49,405 nt of DNA from Gammaproteobacteria bacterium (GTDB lineage Bacteria > Pseudomonadota > Gammaproteobacteria > Pseudomonadales > Azotimanducaceae): positions 1-49,405 of the forward strand of contig JABIZD010000125.1 of the NCBI GenBank assembly GCA_018666555.1. The letters run 5' to 3'. The notes beneath the pieces were generated by a model, which saw only the letters and a list, made by a program, of their open reading frames with translations, was not told the DNA's origin and made no database searches. The translations under genes and the position numbers were made by a program. Shown piece by piece: positions 38,068 to 48,890 of this stretch. The first letter of the stretch is position 1. Every line of letters begins with the position of its first letter.

Positions 38068-39393
38068 CTAACGTCGTCCAAAATTCTGCAGATTGGACTT
38101 TTTCATCAATGACTCATATTGATGAGACATTAGATGCGTTTGAACCTGCGCCATAAAATCCATTACCACTACAACCACGATCAAAAGGGCAGTACCACCC
38201 AACTGAAATGTGATATTGAACTGAATAACCAAAAATTGTGGTAGCAGACAGACAATGGTCATATACAGCGAACCAAATAAAGTCAACCTGGTGATAATGC
38301 TATCGATATAACGTGCCGTTTGGTCGCCTGGACGATAACCCGGTACAAACGCGCCCGATTTCTTCAGGTTATCGGCTACTTCTTTGGGATTAAACATGAT
38401 CGACGTATACCAAAAGCAGAAAAATATAATGCCGACTGAAAACAATATGATATTTAACGGTTGTCCCGGCGCTATCTGTAAACTGAGTTCCTGTAACCAT
38501 TCCATTCCCGGAGACTGGCCAAACCACTGCCCCAAAGACGCCGGGAACAACAGCAAACTACTGGCAAAAATCGCTGGAATAACGCCTGCCATGTTAACTT
38601 TGAGCGGCAGGTGACTGCTCTGTGCCTGATACATTTTCCGGCCTTGTTGCCGCCGGGCATAATTTATGGTTATTCGCCGCTGGCCTCTTTCTACATACAC
38701 AACCCCTGCGACGATGGCGATCGCCAACGCAGCAATAGCAAGCAGTGCAATTTCCTGAATCTCGCCTTGTCTCGCCTGCTCCACTGACTGGCCAATTGCG
38801 CCAGGAAAGCCAGACACGATACCAGTAAAAATAATGATCGAGATACCATTACCAATCCCTTTCTCGGTGACCTGCTCGCCTAACCACATGATGAACATGG
38901 CACCGGTAACTAACGTGGTTACCGCGACGACGTGGAACATCAATGAGCCCGTGTAGGAAAGGCCTTGGCCAACTAGGCCACTACTCATTGCCATGCCTTG
39001 AACTAATGCCAGACCGAGTGTGCCATAGCGGGTGTATTGAGATATCTTCTTACGGCCTGCTTCGCCCTCTTTTCTCAGCTGCTGCAACGATGGAGTGGTT
39101 GCAACAAGCAGTTGGGTAATAATGGACGATGAAATATAAGGCATGATACCCAAAGCAAAAATACTCATTCGCTCCAGGGCGCCACCACCAAACATATTAA
39201 CCAAATCCAGGATACCTCCCTGATTCTGGCTGAACAGCAATTGCAAACGCTCAGGGTCAATCCCCGGGATAGGAATATGACTACCAATCCGATATACAAC
39301 AATAGCCAGCAGCACAAACAACAACCGGCTGCGTAGCTCTGCAAGCCCGCCTCCCGATGCCATCATTTTGCCTTGTGCCAGTGCACTGCTCAT
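38068..39393 (-). CDS. secY: Protein translocase subunit SecY
   Basis: 441 residues with ten membrane segments; the channel through which Sec proteins cross or enter the inner membrane. The plug-region motif '[26 protein letters not shown]' and loop '[14 protein letters not shown]' are typical. Site AAGGG precedes the ATG. It follows rplO by 44 bases in the spc operon. Confidence 0.98.
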   Translation of the reverse strand: MSSALAQGKMMASGGGLAELRSRLLFVLLAIVVYRIGSHIPIPGIDPERLQLLFSQNQGGILDLVNMFGGGALERMSIFALGIMPYISSSIITQLLVATTPSLQQLRKEGEAGRKKISQYTRYGTLGLALVQGMAMSSGLVGQGLSYTGSLMFHVVAVTTLVTGAMFIMWLGEQVTEKGIGNGISIIIFTGIVSGFPGAIGQSVEQARQGEIQEIALLAIAALAIAIVAGVVYVERGQRRITINYARRQQGRKMYQAQSSHLPLKVNMAGVIPAIFASSLLLFPASLGQWFGQSPGMEWLQELSLQIAPGQPLNIILFSVGIIFFCFWYTSIMFNPKEVADNLKKSGAFVPGYRPGDQTARYIDSIITRLTLFGSLYMTIVCLLPQFLVIQFNITFQLGGTALLIVVVVVMDFMAQVQTHLMSHQYESLMKKSNLQNFGRR

Positions 39394-39437
39394 CTATCTA
39401 TTCCCTTTTGCCATTACCTTCAGCGCCGTAATCCCAA

Positions 39438-39875
39438 CTAGGATTCGTCTACTGATCCTCCTGCTGCCTCAATTGCCGCACGTGCACCTTTGGTAACACC
39501 AAGGCCTTTGACGGTAACTGCTCTGTCAATCTTGCCGGAAAGAATCACCTTAACTCGCTGAATCTTCTCACTAAGCAGGTCTGCCTCTTTCAACAGCTCC
39601 AGCGTTACCACATCAGCGTTAACACTAGCGACTTCTGACAGGGTAACTTCTGAGGTTATCCGTGACTTCGCAGAGCTAAATCCAAATTTGGGCAATCTCA
39701 TCTGCAAGGGCTGCTGGCCGCCTTCAAAACCAGGCCTTATTTTTCCACCAGACCGGGATTTCTGGCCCTTATGGCCCCTCCCCGCGGTTTTACCCAAGCC
39801 ACTGCCAATGCCACGGCCAACTCTTTTCTTTACCTGCTTGCTGCCTTCAGCACCGGATATTGAATTCAAACGCAT
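39438..39875 (-). CDS. rplO: Ribosomal protein uL15
   Basis: 145 residues. A late-assembling 50S protein. The basic glycine-rich N-terminus '[27 protein letters not shown]' is diagnostic, with '[18 protein letters not shown]' next. GGGGAG lies before the ATG. It is 22 bases after rpmD. Confidence 0.98.
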   Translation of the reverse strand: MRLNSISGAEGSKQVKKRVGRGIGSGLGKTAGRGHKGQKSRSGGKIRPGFEGGQQPLQMRLPKFGFSSAKSRITSEVTLSEVASVNADVVTLELLKEADLLSEKIQRVKVILSGKIDRAVTVKGLGVTKGARAAIEAAGGSVDES

Positions 39876-39897
39876 TCTAAAATTCTCCCCTGGGTTA

Positions 39898-40083
39898 TCA
39901 GGATTCTTCGACCTTAACCATATAGGACACTTTATTGATCATACCGCGTACCGAAGGCGTATCTTCGAGAACGCTGGACTGCCTGATTTTCTTCAGACCT
40001 AGCCCTGCCACACAAGCCTGGTGGCTTTTTATTCTGCCGTGGACACTCTTCATCAGAGTGACTTTAATTGTTTTATCTGCCAT
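39898..40083 (-). CDS. rpmD: Ribosomal protein uL30
   Basis: 61 residues (E. coli 59). '[27 protein letters not shown]' then '[15 protein letters not shown]' is the standard short bacterial L30. It begins three bases after the rpsE stop and is probably translated with it. Confidence 0.97.
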   Translation of the reverse strand: MADKTIKVTLMKSVHGRIKSHQACVAGLGLKKIRQSSVLEDTPSVRGMINKVSYMVKVEES

Positions 40084-40086
40084 TGC

Positions 40087-40593
40087 TTACCCCATCATCT
40101 GATCAACGGAAAGACCACGCTTTTCAGCGACACTTTCCGGAGAACGCATATTCTGAAGCCCTTTAAAAGTAGCCCGTACCACATTAACTGGAGTCGTTGA
40201 TCCATAGCACTTAGCCAGGACATTACGAACACCGGCAACTTCTAAAACTGCCCGCATGGTCTTTCCGGCAATAATTCCGGTACCCTCTGAGGCAGGCTTC
40301 ATAAATATCTTCGATGCACCGTGCCGGGCATTCACTTCATATTGAAGCGTTGATCCATCGAGTTCGACATCAATCATGTTTCGACGAGCGGCTTCCATGG
40401 CTTTCTGGATAGCCAAAGGTACTTCTCTGGCCTTGCCTCGACCAAACCCGACTCTGCCATTGCCATCGCCAACTACCGTCAACGCTGTAAAACCAAATAT
40501 ACGACCGCCCTTAACCACTTTGGCTACACGATTCACCTGTACCAGTTTTTCCTGGATACCTTCTTCGTTATTATCTTGATCGTTATATGCCAT
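40087..40593 (-). CDS. rpsE: Ribosomal protein uS5
   Basis: 168 residues. It helps keep decoding accurate in the 30S body. The double-stranded RNA-binding part includes '[35 protein letters not shown]', and the C-terminal half ends '[20 protein letters not shown]'. GAGG lies before the ATG; an 81-base gap separates it from rplR, the largest inside the cluster, with no other gene seen in it. Confidence 0.98.
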   Translation of the reverse strand: MAYNDQDNNEEGIQEKLVQVNRVAKVVKGGRIFGFTALTVVGDGNGRVGFGRGKAREVPLAIQKAMEAARRNMIDVELDGSTLQYEVNARHGASKIFMKPASEGTGIIAGKTMRAVLEVAGVRNVLAKCYGSTTPVNVVRATFKGLQNMRSPESVAEKRGLSVDQMMG

Positions 40594-40674
40594 AAGTATT
40601 CCTCTTTTACTGACCTATCCCATCTCAATCGTCTGTGTATTTCATGTCACAAGGATCGAGTACGGAAACCGACT

Positions 40675-41025
40675 CTAAAACTGTAATCCACCTTCTCGCG
40701 CCGCATCCGCCAACGCTCTTACCCTGCCATGATATTTGTAACCGGAACGATCAAAGGCCACTTTTTCGAAACCTGCCGCTTTTGCTCTTTCCGCAATCAA
40801 TGAGCCGACTTTTCCAGCACTTTCAGCATTACCTGTTGAACTGGACCTTAAATCCTTCTCCAAGGTGGAAGCAGTCACATTCACTGTATTGCCATCCCCA
40901 GAAATAATCTGCGCGTAAATGTGCTTTGAAGAACGAAAAACACAAAGTCTGGGAATAACAAGTTCCTTGATCTTTGCTCTTCCTCTCCGTGCTCGCCTCT
41001 GTCGGGCTACTTTTTTACTTTTCAT
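40675..41025 (-). CDS. rplR: Ribosomal protein uL18
   Basis: 116 residues (E. coli 117). It binds 5S rRNA together with uL5 and bL25, both encoded in this window. A basic N-terminus, '[16 protein letters not shown]' and the ending '[26 protein letters not shown]' identify it. It lies 26 bases after rplF. Confidence 0.98.
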   Translation of the reverse strand: MKSKKVARQRRARRGRAKIKELVIPRLCVFRSSKHIYAQIISGDGNTVNVTASTLEKDLRSSSTGNAESAGKVGSLIAERAKAAGFEKVAFDRSGYKYHGRVRALADAAREGGLQF

Positions 41026-41051
41026 TTCCCTAATTCTCCTGAGAAACCGAA

Positions 41052-41585
41052 TTACTTCTTCTTGGCTTCTTTACGCTTAACATATTCATCGCTATACCGA
41101 ACACCCTTGCCTTTATAAGGCTCTGGCGGTCTAAAAGCCCTGATTTCTGCTGAGACCTGACCTACCTGCTGCTTGTCTATGCCCTTTACTACAATGAGTG
41201 TCTGGGTGGGCGTCTCAATGTCAACACCGTCAGGAATCGCATACACAACCGGATGGGAAAAACCTAACGTCAGGTTTAACGCCTTGCCCTGAACCTGGGC
41301 TCGGTACCCCACTCCCTGCAACACCAGTTGTTTTTCAAATCCAGCACTGACACCTACAACCATATTATTGACAAGCGCTCTAAAAGTACCGGCAAGCGCT
41401 CCAGCCTGCTTACTTTTGGCTGAGCTCGAAAATTTGAGCTGACTGTCTTCCTGCTGCATTTCAATCAACTGATGCAGGGTAAGATTCAAGGAGCCTTTAC
41501 CTCCCTTGATACTGATGTCTTTCCCATTAATTGAAACTTCAACACCTTTTGGAATCTCAACGGGACTATTCGCAATCCTGGACAT
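41052..41585 (-). CDS. rplF: Ribosomal protein uL6
   Basis: 177 residues, as in E. coli. It lies near the factor-binding site of the 50S subunit. '[16 protein letters not shown]' begins the first of two related domains; '[19 protein letters not shown]' and a lysine-rich tail end the second. The start follows rpsH by 30 bases. Confidence 0.98.
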   Translation of the reverse strand: MSRIANSPVEIPKGVEVSINGKDISIKGGKGSLNLTLHQLIEMQQEDSQLKFSSSAKSKQAGALAGTFRALVNNMVVGVSAGFEKQLVLQGVGYRAQVQGKALNLTLGFSHPVVYAIPDGVDIETPTQTLIVVKGIDKQQVGQVSAEIRAFRPPEPYKGKGVRYSDEYVKRKEAKKK

Positions 41586-41615
41586 TTGGTTTAACCCTCT
41601 ATTGATTCCGCTCGA

Positions 41616-42014
41616 TTAAAATACCGAGCAAAGCACTTCACCACCGACACCTGCAGCTCTTGCTGCTCGGTCAGTCATGACACCTTTATTCGTAGAAAGA
41701 ATCATGACACCGAGCCCATTTCTTACATTAGGGATTTCCTGTTTGCCACTATATTGGCGCAACCCGGGCCGACTGACTCGCTTAATTTCTTCGATAACCG
41801 GTTTACCCAGGTGATATTTCAGCTCGACACTTAATTCAAGCTGGCCACCTTCTCCGGTTACGGTGCCGTAACTCTCTATATAACCTTCTTCCTTCAAGAC
41901 TCGTGCTACTTCAACTTTAGTTTTTGAAGATGGCATGGCAACGCTTGGCAGCTTTGCAATCTGTCCATTCCTCATACGAGTCAGCATGTCTGCGATGGGA
42001 TCCTGCATTGTCAT
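41616..42014 (-). CDS. rpsH: Ribosomal protein uS8
   Basis: 132 residues from ATG 42014; the longer frame to 42065 is discarded because [18 protein letters not shown] is the family start and AGGAG lies upstream. In E. coli S8 represses the spc operon by binding mRNA near rplE. '[23 protein letters not shown]' is the C-terminal signature. Confidence 0.98.
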   Translation of the reverse strand: MTMQDPIADMLTRMRNGQIAKLPSVAMPSSKTKVEVARVLKEEGYIESYGTVTGEGGQLELSVELKYHLGKPVIEEIKRVSRPGLRQYSGKQEIPNVRNGLGVMILSTNKGVMTDRAARAAGVGGEVLCSVF

Positions 42015-42030
42015 TATATAATTCTCCTGT

Positions 42031-42336
42031 CTACCAACTGGACTTAACCAGACCCGGCACATCACCGCGCATAGCTGCCTCGCGCAGTTTTGTCCTGGCT
42101 AGTCCAAATCGACGATATACTGCATGTGGCCTTCCCGTTATCGCACAACGACGAACCTGCCTGCTTGCAGACGCATCCCTGGGTTGCTTCTGCAATTTTA
42201 TCTGTGCATCCCAGCGTTCCTCATCTGAAGAATCCGGGTTTTTAATAATCGCCTTGAGTGCCATTCTTTTAGCAGCGTATTTGTTGACGGTCTTTGCGCG
42301 CTTCTTCTCGCGATTGATCATGGATGCCTTGGCCAT
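42031..42336 (-). CDS. rpsN: Ribosomal protein uS14, zinc-free form
   Basis: 101 residues from ATG 42336, which has GAGG five bases upstream; the frame to 42423 would overlap rplE. '[29 protein letters not shown]' is diagnostic. It lacks the CxxC pairs of the short zinc form, so it does not need zinc. It lies between rplE and rpsH. Confidence 0.98.
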   Translation of the reverse strand: MAKASMINREKKRAKTVNKYAAKRMALKAIIKNPDSSDEERWDAQIKLQKQPRDASASRQVRRCAITGRPHAVYRRFGLARTKLREAAMRGDVPGLVKSSW

Positions 42337-42367
42337 ATCGTCCTCGGTTAATTCAGCAAAGCTGTTA

Positions 42368-42910
42368 TTATGATTCCCGCAACGGGAAGTTAAAGGCTCG
42401 CAGTAAAGCACGGCCCTGGTCATCTGTTTTTGCGCTGGTAGTAATATTAATATCCAGGCCGCGTATCTTATCTATCTTGTCGTAGTCGATTTCCGGGAAA
42501 ACGATCTGCTCGGTCACGCCCATGGAAAAATTACCCCGTCCATCAAATGACTTGGGGCTAATACCACGGAAATCTCTTTGTCGAGGAATAGCGATGTTAA
42601 TTAATCGATCTAAAAACTCGTACATGCGCGCCCTGCGCAGCGTAACCTTGCAACCGATCGGATAGCCTTCGCGAATTTTAAAGCCGGCAATCGACTTCCG
42701 AGCATTCGTGATAATCGGCTTCTGGCCAGCAATTGCCTGCATATCTGCCACTGCCGCTTCCAATTGCTTACGATCAGTCAGGGCCTCTCCGACGCCCATA
42801 TTCAACGTAATCTGGGTGACGCTAGGGACTTCCATTACATTATCGAGCCCTAGCTCTTTCTGTAATTTCTGCTTAATCTCTTGCTCGTATACTTTTTTTA
42901 AATCTGTCAT
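42368..42910 (-). CDS. rplE: Ribosomal protein uL5
   Basis: 180 residues. It binds 5S rRNA and P-site tRNA. '[10 protein letters not shown]', '[19 protein letters not shown]' and '[23 protein letters not shown]' identify it. It follows rplX by four bases. In E. coli the S8 repressor site lies near the start of this gene; I did not confirm one here. Confidence 0.98.
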   Translation of the reverse strand: MTDLKKVYEQEIKQKLQKELGLDNVMEVPSVTQITLNMGVGEALTDRKQLEAAVADMQAIAGQKPIITNARKSIAGFKIREGYPIGCKVTLRRARMYEFLDRLINIAIPRQRDFRGISPKSFDGRGNFSMGVTEQIVFPEIDYDKIDKIRGLDINITTSAKTDDQGRALLRAFNFPLRES

Positions 42911-42914
42911 TTCA

Positions 42915-43232
42915 TTAACCGTCTATCTGTTCACCGGTTGACTTGAAAATACGTACTTTCTTACCATCCTCAAGTGTCTTGAAGCCAACCCGGTCAGCCT
43001 TATTGGTATCCTTGTTAAATATAGCCACATTGGACACCTTGATGGGTGCTTCCTTCTCCAGAATTCCACCCGGCTGGCCCTGCTGGGGATTGCCTTTAGT
43101 ATGGCGTTTGATCATGTTGATACCCGACACATATAAACGCTTATCGTCGACTACCCGGGTGATATCGCCGGTTTTACCCTTATCCTTACCCGTAATCACG
43201 ATCACTAGATCATCTTTTTTTAATTTGTTCAT
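42915..43232 (-). CDS. rplX: Ribosomal protein uL24
   Basis: 105 residues from ATG 43232; the frame runs on to a TTG at 43250 that overlaps rplN and is not preferred. An early 50S assembly initiator. The KOW motif '[20 protein letters not shown]' and '[19 protein letters not shown]' are seen. It is 14 bases after rplN. Confidence 0.97.
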   Translation of the reverse strand: MNKLKKDDLVIVITGKDKGKTGDITRVVDDKRLYVSGINMIKRHTKGNPQQGQPGGILEKEAPIKVSNVAIFNKDTNKADRVGFKTLEDGKKVRIFKSTGEQIDG

Positions 43233-43246
43233 GTTCCTTATATCCC

Positions 43247-43615
43247 TCAAAGAACCTCAGGCGCTAACGATACGATACGCATAAAGCTATCTGTTCTCAG
43301 TTCTCTCGTCACCGGCCCAAAGATACGAGTACCGATGGGTTGTTTACTGGCATTCAGCAGCACAGCTGCATTCCCGTCAAAACGTATGATGGAACCATCA
43401 GCACGTCTGACACCCTTGCGTGTTCTAACCACAACAGCATCAAGTACCTGACCCTTTTTAACTCTGCCTCTTGGGATCGCTTCTTTCACCGTGACCTTAA
43501 TAATATCGCCCACACCGGCATAACGCCGCTTAGAGCCACCGAGAACTTTGATGCACATCACACGCCTAGCACCGCTGTTATCGGCTATATCCAAATAAGT
43601 CTGCACCTGTATCAT
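43247..43615 (-). CDS. rplN: Ribosomal protein uL14
   Basis: 122 residues. It sits at the subunit interface and is the binding site of RsfS, encoded at 24970-25329. '[27 protein letters not shown]' and the ending '[12 protein letters not shown]' identify it. TGGAG precedes the ATG. It is the first gene of the spc operon; the 50-base gap from rpsQ may hold its promoter, but none is clear. Confidence 0.98.
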   Translation of the reverse strand: MIQVQTYLDIADNSGARRVMCIKVLGGSKRRYAGVGDIIKVTVKEAIPRGRVKKGQVLDAVVVRTRKGVRRADGSIIRFDGNAAVLLNASKQPIGTRIFGPVTRELRTDSFMRIVSLAPEVL

Positions 43616-43665
43616 GCTGTTAACTCCAATTTCACAGTATCTGTCTTAAGCTAATCTGTCCTGGA

Positions 43666-43932
43666 CTAGATTAGGACAGCCTTCCTATCGATTGATCTTA
43701 ATTCCCAGGCTTTTCTTTTCGAACGAGGCTTAGTCTCGACTATCGTTACCAAATCGCCTTCCTGGCACTGGTTTTCAGGATCATGCGCCATAATCTTCCT
43801 GGACCGCTTTATGTATTTTCCATAAATCGGGTGCTTGATCTTGCGCGTGACTAATACCGTCACACTCTTATCCATTTTATTACTGACTACCCTGCCACTG
43901 GCATTACGAGCCAATTTTCCTTCATCACTCAT
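43666..43932 (-). CDS. rpsQ: Ribosomal protein uS17
   Basis: 88 residues from ATG 43932, which has AGGA eight bases upstream; the GTG two codons earlier is not preferred. An early 30S assembly protein. 'GRVVSNKMDKSVTVLVTRKIKHPIYGKYI' is diagnostic. Last gene of the S10 operon. Confidence 0.97.
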   Translation of the reverse strand: MSDEGKLARNASGRVVSNKMDKSVTVLVTRKIKHPIYGKYIKRSRKIMAHDPENQCQEGDLVTIVETKPRSKRKAWELRSIDRKAVLI

Positions 43933-43968
43933 GTACACGATCCTATTGGGATTACTTTCTACCCTAAA

Positions 43969-44175
43969 TTATGAACTGGCCTTTTCTTTCGCTTGTTCCC
44001 ACGCCAAGGTTTTCACTCTCGCAATATCTCGAGACACCTGTGCTAACAGATGAGTCTGCGTCAGTAGCCCAGTTGACTGCTGCATCCGCAACGCAAACTG
44101 CTCTTTTGTTAATTCAATCAACTGGTCCTGAAGCTCTTCTTCCGACTTAGATCTCAGTTCTTTCAAATCTACCAT
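43969..44175 (-). CDS. rpmC: Ribosomal protein uL29
   Basis: 68 residues (E. coli 63). A small helical protein near the tunnel exit and trigger-factor site. '[30 protein letters not shown]' and '[11 protein letters not shown]' identify it. The C-terminal tail '[10 protein letters not shown]' is slightly longer than usual. Confidence 0.97.
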   Translation of the reverse strand: MVDLKELRSKSEEELQDQLIELTKEQFALRMQQSTGLLTQTHLLAQVSRDIARVKTLAWEQAKEKASS

Positions 44176-44193
44176 TTCTATTCCCCGTACTGC

Positions 44194-44607
44194 TTACATC
44201 ACCACACGACGAACAAATGTCGTTGGAAAAGAAAGCTTGGCTGCAGCTAAGCGAAGTGCATCTCGAGCCACTTCCTCACTGACGCCTTCCATTTCATAAA
44301 GAATCTTGCCCGGTTTAATCTGTGCCACCCAATACTCGACATTACCTTTACCTTTACCCTGGCGAACCTCTAGCGGTTTCTGAGTAATCGGCTTGTCTGG
44401 GAAAACCCTGATCCAAATCTGACCACCCCTTCGGACCCGTCGCGTCATTGCCCGTCTACCCGCCTCGATCTGTCGCGCAGTCATTCGACCCCGGCCAGTT
44501 GCTTTCAAGGCAAATTCACCAAAACTGACTGTACTACCCCGGTGAGCCAGCCCCCGGTTGCGGCCTTTCTGTTGTTTTCTAAATTTTGTTCGTTTGGGTT
44601 GTAACAT
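44194..44607 (-). CDS. rplP: Ribosomal protein uL16
   Basis: 137 residues. It positions A-site tRNA in the peptidyl-transferase region. '[19 protein letters not shown]' and '[31 protein letters not shown]' are diagnostic. The start is five bases after rpsC. Confidence 0.98.
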   Translation of the reverse strand: MLQPKRTKFRKQQKGRNRGLAHRGSTVSFGEFALKATGRGRMTARQIEAGRRAMTRRVRRGGQIWIRVFPDKPITQKPLEVRQGKGKGNVEYWVAQIKPGKILYEMEGVSEEVARDALRLAAAKLSFPTTFVRRVVM

Positions 44608-44612
44608 AATGA

Positions 44613-45293
44613 TTAACCAAAATTCTGAGCATTGCTTGTTGATGATTGAGCACTTTCATCCCGATCACCAATGACTTCGCCTTTAAAAATCCAGACCTTT
44701 ACACCAAGAATTCCATAGGTGGTCAGTGCCTCCGCCGTTGCATAATCAATATCTGCCCGCAGGGTATGCAGTGGCACTCGACCCTCACGATAGCTTTCTG
44801 ATCTGGCTATTTCAGCACCCCCCAATCTTCCGGCTACCTGAACCTTGATACCTTCAGCGCCTAATCGCATCGCATTCTGCATAACTCGCTTCATAGCCCG
44901 ACGGAACTGGACTCGTCTTTCCAACTGCTGGCAAACATTCTGAGCAACCAGATAAGCATCGATTTCAGGTTTGCGTATCTCTTCTATATTGATATGCACA
45001 GGAACATTCATCATCACACCGATTTCCTTCCTGAGCTTTTCTACATCTTCTCCCTTCTTGCCAATCACAATACCAGGTCGCGCCGTATGAATAGTTATAC
45101 GTGCTGTCTGTGCTGGCCGATGGATATCAATACGACTAACCGATGCCTGGGCCAATTTTTTATGGATAAATTCACGTACCTTCAGATCGACTAACAAGTT
45201 CTGAACGTAGGTAGGCCCGGTTGCATACCACACGGATGTATGGTCTTTAACAATACCAAGTCGCATACCCGTTGGATGTACTTTTTGACCCAT
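44613..45293 (-). CDS. rpsC: Ribosomal protein uS3
   Basis: 226 residues. It lines the mRNA entry channel. A KH domain carries the GKKG loop in '[16 protein letters not shown]'; the C-terminal half has '[28 protein letters not shown]'. AGGAG precedes the ATG by seven bases. Confidence 0.98.
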   Translation of the reverse strand: MGQKVHPTGMRLGIVKDHTSVWYATGPTYVQNLLVDLKVREFIHKKLAQASVSRIDIHRPAQTARITIHTARPGIVIGKKGEDVEKLRKEIGVMMNVPVHINIEEIRKPEIDAYLVAQNVCQQLERRVQFRRAMKRVMQNAMRLGAEGIKVQVAGRLGGAEIARSESYREGRVPLHTLRADIDYATAEALTTYGILGVKVWIFKGEVIGDRDESAQSSTSNAQNFG

Positions 45294-45347
45294 TGACTTC
45301 TCCTATCTAAACCAATAACCCTAAGGATTATCTGCTGTCGACTTCAT

Positions 45348-45680
45348 TTAGCTGTCAGCTACCGCTAACGTTATATGGCAACTGCGTTTTAATATTCTAT
45401 CGGCGCGGCCCTTGGCACGCGGCCTGATCCTTTTCATGGTGGTAGCTTCATCTACAAATATCGTTGCTACCGATAACTCATCCACATCCGCACCTTCGTT
45501 GTGTTCGGCATTGGCAATAGCTGATTCCAGTAATTTCTTAACCAGGTGGGCACCTTTCTTGGTGCTGAAGTTAAGAATATTCAAAGCCTCACCAACTTGC
45601 TGGCCGCGAATCTGATCAGCCACAAGCCTGACTTTCTGGGCAGAAATACGGGCACCTTTCAATCTCGCTGACACTTCCAT
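45348..45680 (-). CDS. rplV: Ribosomal protein uL22
   Basis: 110 residues, as in E. coli. Its loop lines the exit tunnel and is a macrolide-resistance site. '[19 protein letters not shown]' and '[24 protein letters not shown]' identify it, the latter being the tunnel loop. It lies 20 bases after rpsS. Confidence 0.98.
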   Translation of the reverse strand: MEVSARLKGARISAQKVRLVADQIRGQQVGEALNILNFSTKKGAHLVKKLLESAIANAEHNEGADVDELSVATIFVDEATTMKRIRPRAKGRADRILKRSCHITLAVADS

Positions 45681-45700
45681 TTTTACTACCTCTAATACTT

Positions 45701-45979
45701 CTAACGACGTTTCGCTTTTTTGTCGGCTGCATGACCGCGATAAGTCCTCGTCAAAGCGAACTCGCCAAGCTTATGACCCACCATATCTTCGGTTACGAAC
45801 ACCGGAATATGCTGCCGGCCGTTATGAACTTGAATCGTCAAACCAACAAAGTCAGGCGCTATCATGGATCGCCGAGACCAGGTTTTAATCGGCCGCTTAT
45901 CATTGGTATCAATCGCTTTCTGTACTTTCTCAATCAAATGAAAATCAATGAAAGGACCCTTTTTCAGGCTTCTAGGCAC
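45701..45979 (-). CDS. rpsS: Ribosomal protein uS19
   Basis: 92 residues. It is in the 30S head and contacts uS13. '[18 protein letters not shown]' and '[21 protein letters not shown]' are diagnostic. The start codon is GTG, with AGGAG upstream. It is ten bases after rplB. Confidence 0.98.
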   Translation of the reverse strand: MPRSLKKGPFIDFHLIEKVQKAIDTNDKRPIKTWSRRSMIAPDFVGLTIQVHNGRQHIPVFVTEDMVGHKLGEFALTRTYRGHAADKKAKRR

Positions 45980-45989
45980 TTGCTATCTC

Positions 45990-46820
45990 CTATCGACTTG
46001 TACGACGGCGTCGCATAATCATGTTATCTGTACGCTTGTTTTTTCTTGTCTTATACCCTTTGGTAGGCACTCCCCACGGTGAAACCGGATGACGTCCGCC
46101 CGAAGTCTTACCTTCTCCTCCTCCATGAGGATGGTCTACCGGGTTCATCACAACCCCTCTCACGGTAGGCCTACGACCACGCCAGCGATTAGCGCCGGCT
46201 TTACCAAGTGAGCGCAGGTTATGCTCTGAATTACTAACCTCTCCCAGGGTTGCCCGACATTCTGCCAAGGCACGTCGCATTTCTCCTGAACGAAGTCTTA
46301 ATGTGACGTAAATACCTTCTTTGGCGACTAATTGGGCCGATGTGCCAGCACTTCTGGCAAGCTGGGCACCTTTGCCGACTTTGAGTTCGATACAGTGGAT
46401 AACACTACCCATCGGCATCTTACGCATAGCCATACAGTTACCAACTTTAATCGGTGCAGCATCGCCTGAACGAACCTCGTCCCCTGCAGCTATACCCTTC
46501 GGAGCGATGATGTATCTTCTTTCTCCGTCGGCGTACTTCAGCAGGGCTATATTAGCGGTTCGATTAGGGTCATATTCAAGCCTTTCCACTGTGGCAGAAA
46601 CAGTATCTTTATTCCGCTTGAAGTCAACAATGCGATACTTCTGTTTGTGACCGCCACCAATATGACGAGTCGTGATTCGGCCTCGGTTATTTCGGCCACC
46701 CGTTTTGGACTTACTCTCCACCAACCCTTTGTAAGGTTCGCCTTTATGTAAGTCAGGGTTAACCACCTTGACTACAAATCGTCTCCCGGGAGATGTCGGT
46801 TTGGATTTTACGACTGGCAT
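45990..46820 (-). CDS. rplB: Ribosomal protein uL2
   Basis: 276 residues. The most conserved 50S protein, needed for subunit joining and peptidyl transfer. '[25 protein letters not shown]' and the C-terminal loop '[26 protein letters not shown]' with the conserved His are intact. The RBS is weak; it follows rplW by 34 bases. Confidence 0.98.
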   Translation of the reverse strand: MPVVKSKPTSPGRRFVVKVVNPDLHKGEPYKGLVESKSKTGGRNNRGRITTRHIGGGHKQKYRIVDFKRNKDTVSATVERLEYDPNRTANIALLKYADGERRYIIAPKGIAAGDEVRSGDAAPIKVGNCMAMRKMPMGSVIHCIELKVGKGAQLARSAGTSAQLVAKEGIYVTLRLRSGEMRRALAECRATLGEVSNSEHNLRSLGKAGANRWRGRRPTVRGVVMNPVDHPHGGGEGKTSGGRHPVSPWGVPTKGYKTRKNKRTDNMIMRRRRTSR

Positions 46821-46854
46821 ACTTTTATCTCACGTCTGGGTTCTTGGTTAAGTT

Positions 46855-47154
46855 TCACTTTGCTGCTTCAGTAAAATCAATTTCCTGGCCTTCAGAAACT
46901 CGCACATAGGCTTTCTTCCAACTGGGTTTTTTACTCATTCCACGCGTCGTGCGCTTCACTTTCCCTTTCACATTCATCACCGTTACATTCTCGACGGTAA
47001 CCCCATAAATACCTTCTACCGCTGTTTTAATTTCAGGGCGGGTGGCATCTTTGGCAACTTTAAAAGTAAACTGGTTAGCAGCATCAGCGATGACTGTGGC
47101 TTTTTCAGAGATATGCGCGCCTAACAGAATCTTATACATTCGTTCCGTATTCAT
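46855..47154 (-). CDS. rplW: Ribosomal protein uL23
   Basis: 99 residues. It sits at the tunnel exit and is the dock for trigger factor and SRP. '[15 protein letters not shown]' and '[21 protein letters not shown]' identify it. GAGGAG precedes the ATG, which overlaps the rplD stop (ATGA). Confidence 0.98.
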   Translation of the reverse strand: MNTERMYKILLGAHISEKATVIADAANQFTFKVAKDATRPEIKTAVEGIYGVTVENVTVMNVKGKVKRTTRGMSKKPSWKKAYVRVSEGQEIDFTEAAK

Positions 47155-47771
47155 CCCAACATCTCCTCTGCTTTCTTCAAAGCAGCAACCGTGAAAAGCA
47201 CCTTCTCATAACCTATCAGGTTGACCGGGTTCACACCTTGCACATCAATAACATCGACCTGGCGAAGATTTCGAGAACCGAGGTACAGGTTCTGATCGAC
47301 TTCTTCCATTACCACTAGAACGCTGTCTAGGTTCAAATCGTTTAAACGTGCCTGCACTTCTTTTGTCTTCGGTTCAGCTACCGAAAAATCCTCGATCACG
47401 ACCAAGCGCTCCTGGCGAATCAATTCAGACAGAATCGACTGCATCGCTCCTCGGTACATTTTCTTGTTGACCTTGACTTCAAAATCCTGAGTCTTGGCTG
47501 CGAAGGTGACACCACCACCGCGCCATATTGGACTTCTGATCGTACCGGCTCTGGCGCGACCAGTCCCTTTTTGCCTGAAGGGCTTACGACCACCACCACG
47601 GACCTCTGATCGTGTTTTCTGAGCTCGGGTGCCTTTTCTGCCCCCGGCCATGTAAGAAACCACCACCTGATGAATCAAGGCCTCATTATACTGTCGACCA
47701 AAACAAGTCTCTGAGAGTTCTACGGCTTTATCAGTTAAGCCGACACCTGGTTCTGAAATATTTACGTTCAA
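47151..47771 (-). CDS. rplD: Ribosomal protein uL4
   Basis: 206 residues (E. coli 201). It lines the exit tunnel and in E. coli represses its own operon. '[44 protein letters not shown]' contains the tunnel loop. The start codon appears to be TTG at 47771, overlapping the rplC stop as TTGA and preceded by CGGAGG at seven bases; the next in-frame ATG is 42 codons on and would remove conserved sequence. Confidence 0.97.
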   Translation of the reverse strand: MNVNISEPGVGLTDKAVELSETCFGRQYNEALIHQVVVSYMAGGRKGTRAQKTRSEVRGGGRKPFRQKGTGRARAGTIRSPIWRGGGVTFAAKTQDFEVKVNKKMYRGAMQSILSELIRQERLVVIEDFSVAEPKTKEVQARLNDLNLDSVLVVMEEVDQNLYLGSRNLRQVDVIDVQGVNPVNLIGYEKVLFTVAALKKAEEMLG

Positions 47772-48424
47772 GATTCAGCCTCCGAGTTACTCTGAGCCTT
47801 TACTGCCGGTCTGACGATGACATCCCCACCTGCCGGGCCAGGTACTGCACCTTTGACCAACAGGACATTATTTTCCTGATCAACCCGAACGATCTGCAGA
47901 GACTGGGTAGTGACTCTTTCAGCACCCATATGACCGGCCATTTTCTTACCTTTCCAGACTCTGCCCGGGGTCTGGCACTGGCCAATAGACCCTGGCGCGC
48001 GATGCGACAGCGAATTACCGTGGGTAGCGTCTTGCATACTGAAATTATGACGCTTGATAACGCCCTGAAATCCCTTTCCCTTGGACTGCCCGGTAACATC
48101 AACCAGTTGCCCCTCAACGAAACTCTCAAGCGTTAACGAACCTCCAATTTCAAGGTCAGTATCTGCTGACGTCACAAACTCAATCAGTTTTCGGCCTGCA
48201 TCGACATTTGCTTTCTTGAAGTGTCCTGCGGCTGGTTTCGTCACTTTCGATAATTTGGTTTCACCATAAGTCACCTGGACTGCATGGTAACCATCTGAAT
48301 CTGACGTTTTAATTTGAGTAATACGATTTGGTCCTGCCTGAATGACTGTTACAGGGACAGACTGGCCATCTTCCGTGAAGATTCTAGTCATACCTTGTTT
48401 AATTCCTACAATGCCGATTGTCAT
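47768..48424 (-). CDS. rplC: Ribosomal protein uL3
   Basis: 218 residues from ATG 48424, which has GGAG seven bases upstream; the GTG at 48430 is in frame but too close to it. An early 50S assembly protein. '[17 protein letters not shown]' and '[27 protein letters not shown]' identify it; the second includes the glutamine methylated by PrmB in E. coli. Overlaps rplD by four bases. Confidence 0.98.
   Translation of the reverse strand: MTIGIVGIKQGMTRIFTEDGQSVPVTVIQAGPNRITQIKTSDSDGYHAVQVTYGETKLSKVTKPAAGHFKKANVDAGRKLIEFVTSADTDLEIGGSLTLESFVEGQLVDVTGQSKGKGFQGVIKRHNFSMQDATHGNSLSHRAPGSIGQCQTPGRVWKGKKMAGHMGAERVTTQSLQIVRVDQENNVLLVKGAVPGPAGGDVIVRPAVKAQSNSEAES
47779..47784 (-). promoter_or_regulatory. 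Ribosome binding site deciding the rplD TTG start
   Basis: CGGAGG on the minus strand lies seven bases before the TTG at 47771 and inside the 3' end of rplC. It supports initiation at the rare TTG codon instead of any downstream ATG. Confidence 0.75.
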
Positions 48425-48451
48425 CGTCACTCTCCGTTACAACCCAACTGG

Positions 48452-48763
48452 CTAGGCTAAATTAATCTGTACTTCAACGCCGGCTGCAAGATCTAGTTTG
48501 GTCAGCGCATCAACTGTTTTCTCAGTCGGCTCGAGGATATCCAGCAACCGTTTATGTGTTCTTATTTCATACTGATCACGCGCATCTTTATCCACGTGCG
48601 GTGAAATCAGAATGGTGAATTTTTCCTTTCTGGTTGGCAAAGGAATAGGTCCCCGTATCTGTGCACCGGTTCGCTTGGCAGTATTGACGATCTCCTGAGT
48701 AGACACATCTATCAAACGATGATCGAAGGCCTTTAAGCGAATTCTAATTCTCTGATTTTGCAT
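48452..48763 (-). CDS. rpsJ: Ribosomal protein uS10 / antitermination factor NusE
   Basis: 103 residues from ATG 48763, as in E. coli; the frame extends to 48781 but the family starts at [19 protein letters not shown]. Besides its 30S role it joins NusB in rRNA antitermination and binds NusG. '[31 protein letters not shown]' is diagnostic. GAGG lies upstream. First gene of the S10 operon. Confidence 0.98.
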   Translation of the reverse strand: MQNQRIRIRLKAFDHRLIDVSTQEIVNTAKRTGAQIRGPIPLPTRKEKFTILISPHVDKDARDQYEIRTHKRLLDILEPTEKTVDALTKLDLAAGVEVQINLA

Positions 48764-48828
48764 ACCTGCCTCGTTTCCCACTTTGCCTGTACCCGGTACT
48801 TCAAATGCCGGATATAAATTTCAAATGC

Positions 48829-48857
48829 AAAAAATTCCCTCCTCACTGAGAGGAAGG
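48829..48857 (-). terminator. Attenuator-like hairpin with U-run in the rpsJ leader
   Basis: On the minus strand CCTTCCTC-TCAGT-GAGGAGGG forms an 8-bp stem (one G-U pair) followed by AATTTTTT. It ends about 65 bases before the rpsJ ATG, so it lies in the leader and not after a gene. In E. coli the S10 leader has a comparable hairpin where uL4 causes termination. Confidence 0.7.
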
Positions 48858-48858
48858 C

Positions 48859-48890
48859 GCACTTGCGTGCTTTTGCTCGACAACCCGAGC
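48859..48890 (-). promoter_or_regulatory. Two upstream leader hairpins before the attenuator
   Basis: GCAC-GCAA-GTGC (48859-48870, a GNRA-type tetraloop) directly abuts the terminator stem. GCTCG-GGTTGT-CGAGC (48875-48890) lies just before it. Stacked hairpins ending in an intrinsic terminator resemble the E. coli S10 leader layout, in which uL4 binds the penultimate hairpins. uL4 binding here is inferred. Confidence 0.5.
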
